Shown one piece after another: positions 56,523-64,000 of a DNA stretch of 64,000 nucleotides. The position numbers and the translations under genes are program-made. The notes beneath the pieces are model-generated. The model saw only the letters and a list, made by a program, of their open reading frames with translations. It was not told the origin of the DNA and searched no databases. The DNA is taken from contig NC_079515.1 in NCBI RefSeq assembly GCF_000801105.2, forward strand, positions 13,702,001 through 13,766,000. The letters are read 5' to 3'. Each line of letters starts with the position of its first letter. The first letter of the stretch is position 1. Source of the DNA: Raphanus sativus. Lineage: Eukaryota; Streptophyta; Magnoliopsida; Brassicales; Brassicaceae.

Positions 56523-57242
56523 AATGAAACCCTTAATGGTTTGTTTTCCCTTTTGGATGGATCTGAGGGTGATATGGGTTGTGTTTTGCGGATTAGAACA
56601 AGGATGGTATTGTCTCCTTGAAAGATGGTGAGATGGTTGATGGATTGAGATAGATATGGTGATGAACTTCAGTGTAGATCGATGGAGAGATCAAACACTT
56701 GTGTAGATGTGCTAGAGATCGTGAGTATTACGCCCACAAACAATGATCTCAAGCCAAAGCCTTGCAGAGAATCAACTCCTAGGCAAACAGTGTTCAGAAA
56801 CTGAACAAAGGATTCACAATAACAAAAGGAAAGATTTTTATTGAAAAAGTGAATGAATCATACTTTGGATTCTCACGGTTTATGTAGAACAATGACAAAG
56901 AAAGAATGTGGAAACTTGCAACAAGACTTGTGTGAAACTAAGAAGAAAACACTTAGAACTAGGCAATCTCGAAGACTGAGTAATTGAAGAATTCCTTGAC
57001 TTGATTCTCCATCGAAGTTGGTTCTGGTTTAGAGTAAACCAACATCGAAATTGCATTCTTCAATCTCCTGGTTTGTGATCTTGTAACCGGGCCTAACTTG
57101 GTTATGAAATCATGGTTGTCGTGGGCTTTACTTGTCTCCTCTTCAGCAACATCTAGCTCACTTGTCTCCTCTTCAGTATCACTCAGCTGAACCAGCTCCT
57201 CATGCTCCGCATTGGCTCCTTGTTTAGCTAGGTTTGCATCAT
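56523..57242 (-). repeat. gypsy 5' LTR
   Basis: 720 bp, apparently identical to the 3' LTR. Separated from gag by a leader that includes a poly-T/poly-A tract near 56358-56381. Confidence 0.95.
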
Positions 57243-58786
57243 GTTATGTTAGTGGCTGCATGTCAAGATGGAGATAGGGGTATATATCCTATAGCTTTTG
57301 GGATTGTTAATGGAGAGGATGCAGCTGCATGGGAATGGTTTTTTACTCAGCTGCGTCGTGTGGTGGGTGATGGTCGAAATTTGGCTTTCGTCTCTGACTG
57401 ATGCCCAGCAATAGCCAAGGTTCTTACGAATGTTTTTCCGGAAGCTCATAGGGGCATATGCTTATATCACCTTGGACAAAACATGATCACAGGTCGCAAA
57501 AAGACCCCAATGGTAGCTTCGGCGAAAAATGCAGCTTGGTTATATCGACAGGCGGATTTTAACGCTATGTTTGAAGTCATTCGACGGCAAGACAGCAATT
57601 TACACCGATATTTGTCAACTGTGGATATTAAAATGTGGACTTGTTCACATTTTCCAGGAGACAGATATGATATCATGACAAGCAATTTTGCAGAATGCAT
57701 TAATGGCGTGCTTAAGGAGGAAAGAGCATTTCCTATTGCATATTTTGTGGATTCAATTAGAAAGCTGCTTTCAAGATGGTTTGCGGAAAGGCGAGAAAAA
57801 GCTGTCTCGTTGAAAACAAACTTCACAGATGCAGTTGAACTCGCACTGCATATGAGACACGCCAACATGGGTACATTAGCTGTTCAACACATTGATGCAA
57901 ACCGTTCGTATGTTACTGATGGAGTTTTAAACTGTATGGTTGATCTAGAAAAGGTATGAGAAGAAAGACTTTCACTTCTGCCATGTTCTCGTTTGTCTCA
58001 GTTTTGATTCATAAACTCACTTTTTTACAGAGAAGTTGTACTTGTAGGCAATATGATCTCGATAAGATACCCTGTGAGCACGCAATTAAAGTGGCTCAAT
58101 CTCGGAAAATTGCTGAAGCAAACCTGGTGGATCCTGTTTACACAAAGGGCTACTTGGTTGCAGCGTACGCAGAACCTATTAACCCTACAGATGAAGATTT
58201 GATCCCACCACCTGATGTACTTAGTCAAGTGTGTCTGCCACCCGAAATTGGCAAACAACGTGGTAGACCTAAGATGAAGAGATACTTATCTACAATTGAA
58301 AAAGCCAAGAAATTCAAGCGTCAACTTTTGAAAAAGAGGAACCAACCATTGAGTACTAGCAATCCACCTCCGGCGAGAAAGGAAGGCAATCAGACTTCAC
58401 GGAAAACAACAACAAAGAAACGTTGTCGTAGTCCAGCTCCCAGTACGCCATTAAAAGAGAAGCAAACCAATCCACCGCGGAGGACGCCATCAACTAATCC
58501 GTCATCGAGAAAGAAACCAAAACACTCGGGAAAGATGACATCACCGACTACTCCATCAACCACGGTGAGAAAAGGACTTTTCCAGAGTAGCCCAGGACCG
58601 AAGAAGCCAACTCAGGGTGGTAAAAAAACAAAGGGTTCAAACACAAAACCAAATGGCGTAAGGATTTTCCAGCGAAAGACGGACATAATCGGAATGAAGG
58701 ACAAAAGGGGGTACGTGTGTTCCAAATGCAACAAAGACGGACATAACCGATCAACATGCAAAGTTGCGACATTGTTGTTTGGGTGA
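57243..58786 (+). pseudogene. Mutator-like transposase, C-terminal half, with one nonsense codon
   Basis: The frame resumes after the gypsy insertion (VMLVAACQDGDRGIYPIAFG...) and ends at TGA 58786, with an intron 57954-58030 (GTATGA...TTACAG). The MULE domain continues through AWEWFFTQLRRVV and FVSD, where the Asp is a catalytic candidate. Immediately after it TGA (57399-57401) stands where relatives have Arg, consistent with CGA to TGA. Then come LYHLGQNM, a SWIM zinc finger (CTCRQYDLDKIPCEHAI, just after the intron), a Lys/Pro/Ser-rich tail (PPRRTPSTNPSSRKKPKHS) and a C-terminal knuckle CSKCNKDGHNRSTC. The nonsense codon and the gypsy insertion are the only lesions seen. Confidence 0.88.
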
Positions 58787-59228
58787 TATATATGGGTATT
58801 TGAAGACATCTTTATTCAGCTGGTTAATCACTCATTCAGGGAGAGTGTTGGTCAGTTTAGCATATTGTCATTGTTGTTTTCCGTTGAACTCACTACGGTT
58901 GTTTTGTTGTTTTTGGCTAGGTCTGTAATCGCTAATAGCTAGATCTTTACATTTGATGGATTTCATATTTATGTTGACAACTATTCACCTTAAATCTGGC
59001 ACACCGACAATTATCCTTGTACTTTGTTTATTAATGTAGGGGTCCAAGATGGAGATGAGCGTTTATGGGGATAATACATAGTTACTTGTACATCATAATA
59101 CCGGCTACAACTACAACTACGACACTGATGACGAAAATAACAGGGACACAACCTCCTTATATCTTAGGCATTAATGTCGGACGTTCGCTCCTTATTGTTG
59201 CCTTGAGCAATTGAACTTCTTCTACGAT
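58787..59228. other. 3' flank between the Mutator transposase and the GRF gene
   Basis: Convergent 3' regions; no further gene recognised. Confidence 0.4.
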
Positions 59229-59595
59229 TCAAACTTGGTTGTGCAACTGTCGAATCTCATCGGTGAAAGCTTCACCGACCCATTTGAAGATGTGGTCGTC
59301 ATTCTCCAGCTACAACATTAGATCAAATACTCCATTAGATCCCACAACATTAGGTAAAAATACAAAAAAAAACATGAAGCTTAAGAGACACCGATAATAC
59401 CCTAAGTGAAGCCGCATAGAGACACCGATAATACCGGCGGTATGGATTTGGCCGGGATTTTGATATTAGCTCGACGATTCTCTCCCCGCACGAACAATTT
59501 CTAGGTATTCCCGCAGTTCTTACTCGTCGCAGACCACTGGTAACGGTAATATCTCCAGTCGTGGACGATGAAGCGGCCGTTATTGGGTTGGACAT
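59229..59595 (-). CDS. Small GRF-type zinc-finger protein, two exons, 91 aa
   Basis: Exon 1 (59595-59401) encodes MSNPITAASSSTTGDITVTS, then RRVRTAGIPRNCSCGERIVE and a stretch with NPYRRYYRC; exon 2 (59309-59229) encodes LENDDHIFKWVGEAFTDEIR then QLHNQV and a stop. C-x-C-G...N-P-x-R-x-Y-x-x-C followed by HxFKW fits the GRF zinc finger (nucleic-acid binding) common in small Brassicaceae proteins. The join is phase 0 (donor GTATTA, acceptor TTGTAG). The donor lies in a duplicated TATTATCGGTGTCTCT: one copy is in the exon, the next in the intron. It faces the Mutator transposase and might be a second gene of that transposon; not proven. Function unknown. Confidence 0.65.
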
Positions 59596-59818
59596 TATCT
59601 TATCTGACGGAGAGGGAAAAGAGACGATTATTCGATTGAGCAGAAGAGAGATGGAAGAGAGAGAAAATTGAAGATAGAAATGGGGAAAATATAAAAAAGT
59701 CTTTAATACGATTTTGGGATTTTAGCAAATTGGAAAAAGGGAAATTCAAAATTGGCAGAGCTGGGCGGGAAAATTATCACAGGGTACCTTTGGATTTAGC
59801 ATACAAACGAGCATCGGT
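59596..59818. other. Upstream of the GRF gene
   Basis: Presumed promoter/5' UTR (GA-rich); the interval 59720-59790 may hold the right end of the Mutator element but no clean inverted terminus was seen. Confidence 0.3.
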
Positions 59819-60249
59819 CTGCTGATCGCTAGTGTACACAATATTGCATTGCCTTTGTTTTTGTCGATTACGGATTACTATTGCCATTATTGCCTTGCTA
59901 TCAGTCTTGTTAATCAAGTTATTCAAAATTTCAAGCGCAATTATAATGTCTTTTCTTGCGCGGATTAGTACAGAGTTTCTAATAATTTCTTTAGAATTTC
60001 TAATATTTTTTCTTCACTCAAAGCGTAATTAGAAAAAGAAAAAAATATATTACGGCTTGGGCTTCGGCCTGCACTTACGGTACCCTTGCCTTTCGTCGTT
60101 GTTATCCTTGCGTAAAACATTATTGTCTTGCCATACTTTTTCAGCTTGTTTAGTTACTAAAAATTTCTTAAGTGTACCTAGTTGTACAGAGCAACGAAAC
60201 AGCCTGCAAGCGGCATGGAGAATAAAAAATAGCAGATGTTTCTCTTCTT

Positions 60250-60948
60250 TTAAAGCATCTCACAGATTTTGCAACAGAGCCAAAATAGACTGCAGTTTAT
60301 GCAGTACCCTTTGCTTTCGATAGTGTAATCATGGTTATAGATGCATACTGGTGACTGGATTACATCATCTTCCGGATATTTGAAAGTCGAGGCGTATGAG
60401 TTCAAATATGGTGCATCGAACAATGATAATTGAAACTCAAGCTGATCTCCCATTCCAATGAGTGCTTCCGACCTAAGATCTGCGTGTTTGACTTCGAACT
60501 CTTGAAAGATTTGGCTAGCTTCGATATCTTTACCAAGACATACATTGAATATACCCAAGGCAAGGGTTGACATTCCGTGATTAGGAACATTTGCTTCCAA
60601 GACTTGGATGCCTTCCTCAAGGCCACACTTCATGGATAGATGGAGACCTTCATAGTAAACAGCGTTCATATTCCCAACATTAACGCACTTGAGGAAGAAA
60701 TTGCGGAATTTTCCATATTTGCCGATCTCGCAGTTAACGAAGTCGAGCATAGGACTTATGTTACACCTCTTCAAGACATATGGGTCATGGACAAGACCGT
60801 ATCCGCGCTTTCCAGCCCGAATGAAAGGACGAACATTCCAAAATGATTCCTCCCCAACAATTGTAATTATTTTAGAAATGATTTCGTCCGGAAGATTTGG
60901 AAGGACAAAATAAGACATACTATTTTGCCTTAAGCGTTTATTTAACAT
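60250..60948 (-). CDS. F-box protein, At1g67623-like family
   Basis: A 232-residue frame begins MLNKRLRQNSMSYFVLPNLP; the better start may be the internal Met (MSYFVLPNLPDEI, 60918). Residues 17-60 are an F-box (LPDEIISKIITIVGEESFWN...); then GLVHDPYVLKRCNISPM, then a tetratricopeptide/SEL1-like stretch (NAVYYEGLHLSMKCGLEEGI, LALGIFNVCLGKD), and a C-terminal Cys-rich motif (CVYNHDYxxE...CINCSLFWLCCKICEML). Family role: substrate receptor of an SCF ubiquitin ligase through SKP1/ASK binding. Slightly shorter than Arabidopsis relatives (about 300 aa). No frameshift, so potentially functional. Confidence 0.75.
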   Translation of the reverse strand: MLNKRLRQNSMSYFVLPNLPDEIISKIITIVGEESFWNVRPFIRAGKRGYGLVHDPYVLKRCNISPMLDFVNCEIGKYGKFRNFFLKCVNVGNMNAVYYEGLHLSMKCGLEEGIQVLEANVPNHGMSTLALGIFNVCLGKDIEASQIFQEFEVKHADLRSEALIGMGDQLEFQLSLFDAPYLNSYASTFKYPEDDVIQSPVCIYNHDYTIESKGYCINCSLFWLCCKICEML

Positions 60949-61163
60949 TGATAATATGCACCTTAAATAGAGGAGTATTATTGGTGTCTAAATGAAGCCC
61001 CATTGTGAGTTAAATAGAAAATTAAAGTGTTCCACCAGACCACCAATATTGCTAACCTAACACTTTTGTCAGAGAGTTAATGCCTATAAAGCAAAGGGAC
61101 CGCCTGAAAAAAAGAACAAAAAGAAATATCGGCAAGGCATTACATTAATCGTAAGCGAATGGT

Positions 61164-61251
61164 AGGTTATAGGTAAGGGAACATCAATACTTGCTCAAGT
61201 TTAAGGTGATTATTCTCTTGCCGATTGCTGGCTGTTCCCTTGCCTATAACC
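61164..61251. other. Inverted repeat, 18-bp arms
   Basis: GGTTATAGGTAAGGGAAC (61165-61182) and GTTCCCTTGCCTATAACC (61234-61251) pair with one mismatch across a 51-base loop. In the second copy of the repeat the left arm is present (about 61988-62008) but the right arm is lost. Confidence 0.7.
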
Positions 61252-61480
61252 AAGTTAGTGATACTTGATATTTAATACGAATAGCAAACGATATTATGTT
61301 ATGTTTCGTTTTCATTCTCACATACGACTTCTCACAGCAAGTACTCAATAGTTAATTTGCTTTGAACACCAGTTGTTAAGTTTCGTTTTCCTTTTGTAAT
61401 TGTTTTTTAATTTACTCGTCCCCATTGCTTCCCGGGTGGGCTATTCTCTGGCACACCGTTTCTGTTTCCTTGCCAACGGC

Positions 61481-62075
61481 CTGCTGATCGCTAGTGTACA
61501 CAATATTGCATTGCCTTTGTTTTTGTTGATTACAGATTAGTATTGTCATTATTGCCTTGCTATCAGTCTGTTTATCAAGTTATTCAAATTCTTAAGCGCA
61601 ATTTAATGTTTTTTCTTGCGCGGATTAGTACAGAGTTTCTAATAATTTCTTTAGAAACATTCCAAAATGATTCCTTCCCAACAATTGTAATTATTTTAGA
61701 AATGATTTCGTCCGGAAGATTTGGAAAGACAAAATAAGACATACTATTTTGCCTTAAGCGTTTATTTAACATTGATAATATGCACCTTAAATAGAGGAAT
61801 ATTATTGGTGTCTAAATGAAGCCCTAGTGTGAGTTAAATAGAAAATTAAAGTGTTCCACCAGACCACCAATATTTCTAACCTAACACCTTTGTCAGAGAG
61901 TTAATGCCTATAAAGCAAAGGGACCGCCTGAAAAAAAGAATAAAAAGAAACATCGGCAAGGCATTACATTAATCGTAAGCGAATGGTAGGTTATAGGCAA
62001 GGGAACAGCAATACTTTCCCAAGTTTAAGGTGATTATTCCCTTAAAACACTCAAGATAGTTTACCAAGTTAGTGA
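61481..62075. repeat. Direct repeat unit 2 with internal deletion
   Basis: Near-identical to unit 1 at both ends; about 839 bases containing most of the F-box gene are missing between 61655 and 61660. Confidence 0.75.
61584..61772 (-). pseudogene. Truncated duplicate of the F-box gene
   Basis: Encodes MLNKRLRQNSMSYFVFPNLP and DEIISKIITIVGKESFWNV, then runs out of homology into KEIIRNSVLIRARKN. Only the first part of the F-box remains; the rest was deleted with the 839-bp segment. Confidence 0.8.
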
Positions 62076-62345
62076 TACTTGATATTTAATACGAATAGAA
62101 GCATAGAGTTTAGAATGGTTAAGCGAGATAAGTTCTTTAGAAAAAGAATAAAAAGAAACATCGGCAAGGCATTACATACATATCGTATGTTTAAGCGTCA
62201 TTACAGACCGAAATTAAAAAGTTCAAAGCATAGAGTTGAGAATGGTTCAAAAACATTAAAAAATTTGAACCATTTAACCGAGATAAGTTCTTTAGAAAAC
62301 ATCACGTGGATCCCCCCTGAATGAGCGAACGATCTGACGAAAACC
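62076..62345. other. Rearranged sequence between repeats and transposon-protein gene
   Basis: Contains small shuffled copies of nearby sequence: GCATAGAGTT...AGAATGGTT twice (62101 and 62228), GAGATAAGTTCTTTAGAAAA twice (62125 and 62279) and ATCGGCAAGGCATTACAT again at 62159. No gene. Confidence 0.5.
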
Positions 62346-63215
62346 TTACCCATCGATCCTTCTACGTCCTCGCGGGCCGCGGTTGTTTAGTCCTGGCGAA
62401 TCAGCTCGTATGCTCCAAATGTTCACTCCTGCTCCAATGGGTGCTTCATCTCCGGTAAGCACAGGGATCTCCTTCTGATACTGAAGGACCTGATAGATAA
62501 GATTGGGAAAGATGATCTTCTTCTGCTGATCAAACTGGCGAGCCATGGCCAGAACCTGATCATACACCAGCTCGCCAAAGTTGATAGCTCGGCGATTCAA
62601 GAGAGCATAAATCAAGCGAATGTGCAGCTTGATCATTGCATCAGTTTCAAGGCCCGGAAGCCAGTTTAGTTCACAGACGCGGTAGAATATTTGATATGGA
62701 GGAATGAGAGCATTCAGTGTGAAAACAGGCCAGTCGGAGCAGCGGTATCCAGTGAGAACTGAGATCGCCAACGATAGTTCGCAAGTCTCCCAATCAAAAG
62801 ATCGATTGACAGGGGGAGTGACCATTACGGTGTTAATCACATCAGGATCGAAACGAAATCGACTACCACGGATCAACACACCATCAGCACTGTAACGCAG
62901 GTTTGAGATCATCTCCCTAACAACCCTAGGGCAAAAGGCACGAACTTGCATGACGGTATATGCCCACCCAACCCTATCTAGAAGGCGAAACACTTCGGTA
63001 AAGTCTGAGTCTTGAGGGGAAAGCTTACCCTGCACAACAAACCCACGTAGACACATGTTTTCGTACTTGAGACGAGCGTTCTCATTTTCAAAGCGTTGCT
63101 GAGCCTCGCCAATGGGAAAGTCGTCGTCTTTGAAGATGCCTCTGTTCGTGTTGAGACGCTCTTCAAACGATAAGTATGGAACGGGAGCAGACGGGTTAAA
63201 GGTACGAATCGCCAT
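62346..63215 (-). CDS. Protein with putative plant transposon protein domain (PF20167-like)
   Basis: ATG at 63215 opens 289 codons ending at TAA 62346. It begins [20 protein letters not shown], has a Glu/Asn/Arg-rich helical stretch ([14 protein letters not shown]), then VVREMISNL...[17 protein letters not shown], and later [34 protein letters not shown] and [11 protein letters not shown]. This is the pattern of the plant 'putative plant transposon protein' domain: a VVREFY-like strand, FxxxxINxxL, a line of hydrophobic helices with INxGxLIxxxI, and FPxLI. Such frames usually travel with retrotransposons in Brassicaceae and other plants; biochemical function is unknown. No other element parts are recognised around it. 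Confidence 0.6.
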   Translation of the reverse strand: MAIRTFNPSAPVPYLSFEERLNTNRGIFKDDDFPIGEAQQRFENENARLKYENMCLRGFVVQGKLSPQDSDFTEVFRLLDRVGWAYTVMQVRAFCPRVVREMISNLRYSADGVLIRGSRFRFDPDVINTVMVTPPVNRSFDWETCELSLAISVLTGYRCSDWPVFTLNALIPPYQIFYRVCELNWLPGLETDAMIKLHIRLIYALLNRRAINFGELVYDQVLAMARQFDQQKKIIFPNLIYQVLQYQKEIPVLTGDEAPIGAGVNIWSIRADSPGLNNRGPRGRRRIDG

Positions 63216-64000
63216 GAACAAATTTACGTAGTTTTACGATAGATGGTCGAGAGAGATTTGAGATTTCTGAGAGAACTGAAACTTAACATTATTCGGTGAT
63301 ATCTAGAGGATGAGGGATGCAGAAGGTCAGACACCTAATGACGTACTCGATACACAAAAAGGTGAACACACGCAACCGTCCACAACCATGAATAGATGCT
63401 ATTTTTAATTATTCCCCTGCCGATTACAGGCCCAAGCCCAATATTACGTTCGCAAAGTAAAGACAGGCTGAGGGCTAGTCAATTCCAGCGCTTGCAGGCT
63501 ATTTAAGGAGATTATTCCCCTGCCGATTACAGGCTGTTGCGTTGCTATGTATAACTACTAGGTACACCTAAGAAATTCTTAACTATCTGATCCCATGAAA
63601 ATGCATATAAATTCTAGCTTGTAATTTTAAATGTTTATGATACAATCACTAAAAAAAGTTATCTTCTCTAACATTTGTTGAATTTTTTTTCTCACTAATT
63701 TTCTCTGAAATAATATACCAGAAGTTCCTCTATAATAGAGGCATACTTTTAATTTAAATGATATTCCTCAGGTAGAAGCTCGTCCATTTATAAGGGTGAT
63801 TTGATAGACTCCTCGAGAAGACACGACTTCTCTAACACGCCTTCTGACTATCAACAGTTGCATCCCTCGAATTTGGAACTTTGTATAAAGTTTCACTTAT
63901 TAAGACACATAACTGTGTATAAGTAAGTGAAAATAAGTGATTTAGATTGTCTAAATTTATGAAACTAAGAAAAACGTAACAATTTAAATCCAATAAATAT
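63216..64000. other. Right-hand end: motif repeats, then AT-rich sequence
   Basis: ATTATTCCCCTGCCGATTAC occurs at about 63410 and 63512, 102 bases apart. From about 63600 to the end the sequence is AT-rich without recognisable genes. Confidence 0.5.

Larger units (their letters stand above)
50948..57242 (-). mobile_element. Intact young Ty3/gypsy retrotransposon inserted in the Mutator transposase
   Basis: Two 720-bp LTRs (50948-51667 and 56523-57242) appear identical by eye. A 5-bp duplication GTTAT (50943-50947 and 57243-57247) flanks the element exactly if the LTR termini are taken as A-TGATGC...GTTTCA-TT on the minus strand. On the minus strand a primer-binding site TGGTATCAGAGCA (56519-56507) follows the 5' LTR and a polypurine tract GGAGGAGGGG precedes the 3' LTR (51677-51668). 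One uninterrupted gag-pol frame lies between. Confidence 0.96.
59819..61480. repeat. Direct repeat unit 1 containing the F-box gene
   Basis: Starts TCTGCTGATCGCTAGTGTAC. The left 180 bases and the right part from about 60835 recur at 61481-61655 and 61656-62070, so the F-box region was tandemly duplicated; spacing is 1662 bp at the left side and about 823 bp at the right side, giving an 839-bp deletion in the second copy. Confidence 0.75.

Overview
This is plant nuclear DNA, almost certainly Brassicaceae and probably a Brassica/Raphanus-type genome. The evidence is an intact five-exon VPS11 gene very close to the Arabidopsis protein, a two-domain cysteine-rich secretory protein, an At1g67623-like F-box gene, spliced genes with GT/AG introns, and a dense nest of crucifer-style transposons. 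It is not bacterial: there are no operons, and most of the sequence is AT-rich transposon debris. Species assignment is inference.

Layout. 1-730: 3' end of a LINE with a short tandem repeat in its 3' UTR. 730-3722: AT-rich, with a possible small inverted-repeat element. 3732-9622: a Mutator-like element with a perfect 9-bp target duplication that carries pieces of several unrelated host genes (14-3-3, a helicase-C-like protein, a PPR-like N terminus, a chloroplast alpha/beta hydrolase with introns) and a 2.4-kb TTTATAA repeat: a Pack-MULE. 9891-11976: a non-autonomous Helitron with both ends visible. 13094-16370: VPS11 (minus). 17473-18800: remnant of a Ty3/gypsy Tat-like element. 19316-19632: a small two-exon gene for a 76-aa protein. 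20252-22900: Helitron end, a degenerate 206-bp repeat and a tRNA-like pol III promoter pair. 23631-28637: a very young Ty1/copia element with TA...CA LTRs and one in-frame stop. 29648-31650: decayed Helitron helicase, itself split by a small hAT element. 32221-33133: cysteine-rich secretory protein gene.

33631-50130 is a mosaic. An LTR-like sequence with a GC-rich minisatellite was invaded (5-bp duplication GGACG) by a small gag-only LTR retrotransposon (TR-GAG type), whose left LTR was invaded by another element that is now a solo LTR. The whole block plus the adjacent Helitron end and the 5' part of a Mutator transposase gene was then tandemly duplicated (junction near 43645). One copy carries LTR-gag-LTR-gag-LTR, the other LTR-gag-LTR. 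The complete second copy of the Mutator transposase (49797-58786) is split by a fresh Ty3/gypsy insertion (50948-57242) with apparently identical 720-bp LTRs and one uninterrupted 1571-aa gag-pol frame, which makes it the best candidate for a recently active element here.

59229-59595 is a small GRF-type zinc-finger gene, 60250-60948 an F-box gene with a truncated tandem copy at 61584-61772, and 62346-63215 a frame resembling the 'putative plant transposon protein' domain. Short C-rich motifs around TGCCGATTAC recur through 59.8-63.6 kb and are unexplained.

Host genes judged functional: VPS11, the 76-aa gene, the secretory protein and possibly the GRF and F-box genes. Nearly everything else is mobile DNA, and nesting order plus target duplications allow a relative chronology.
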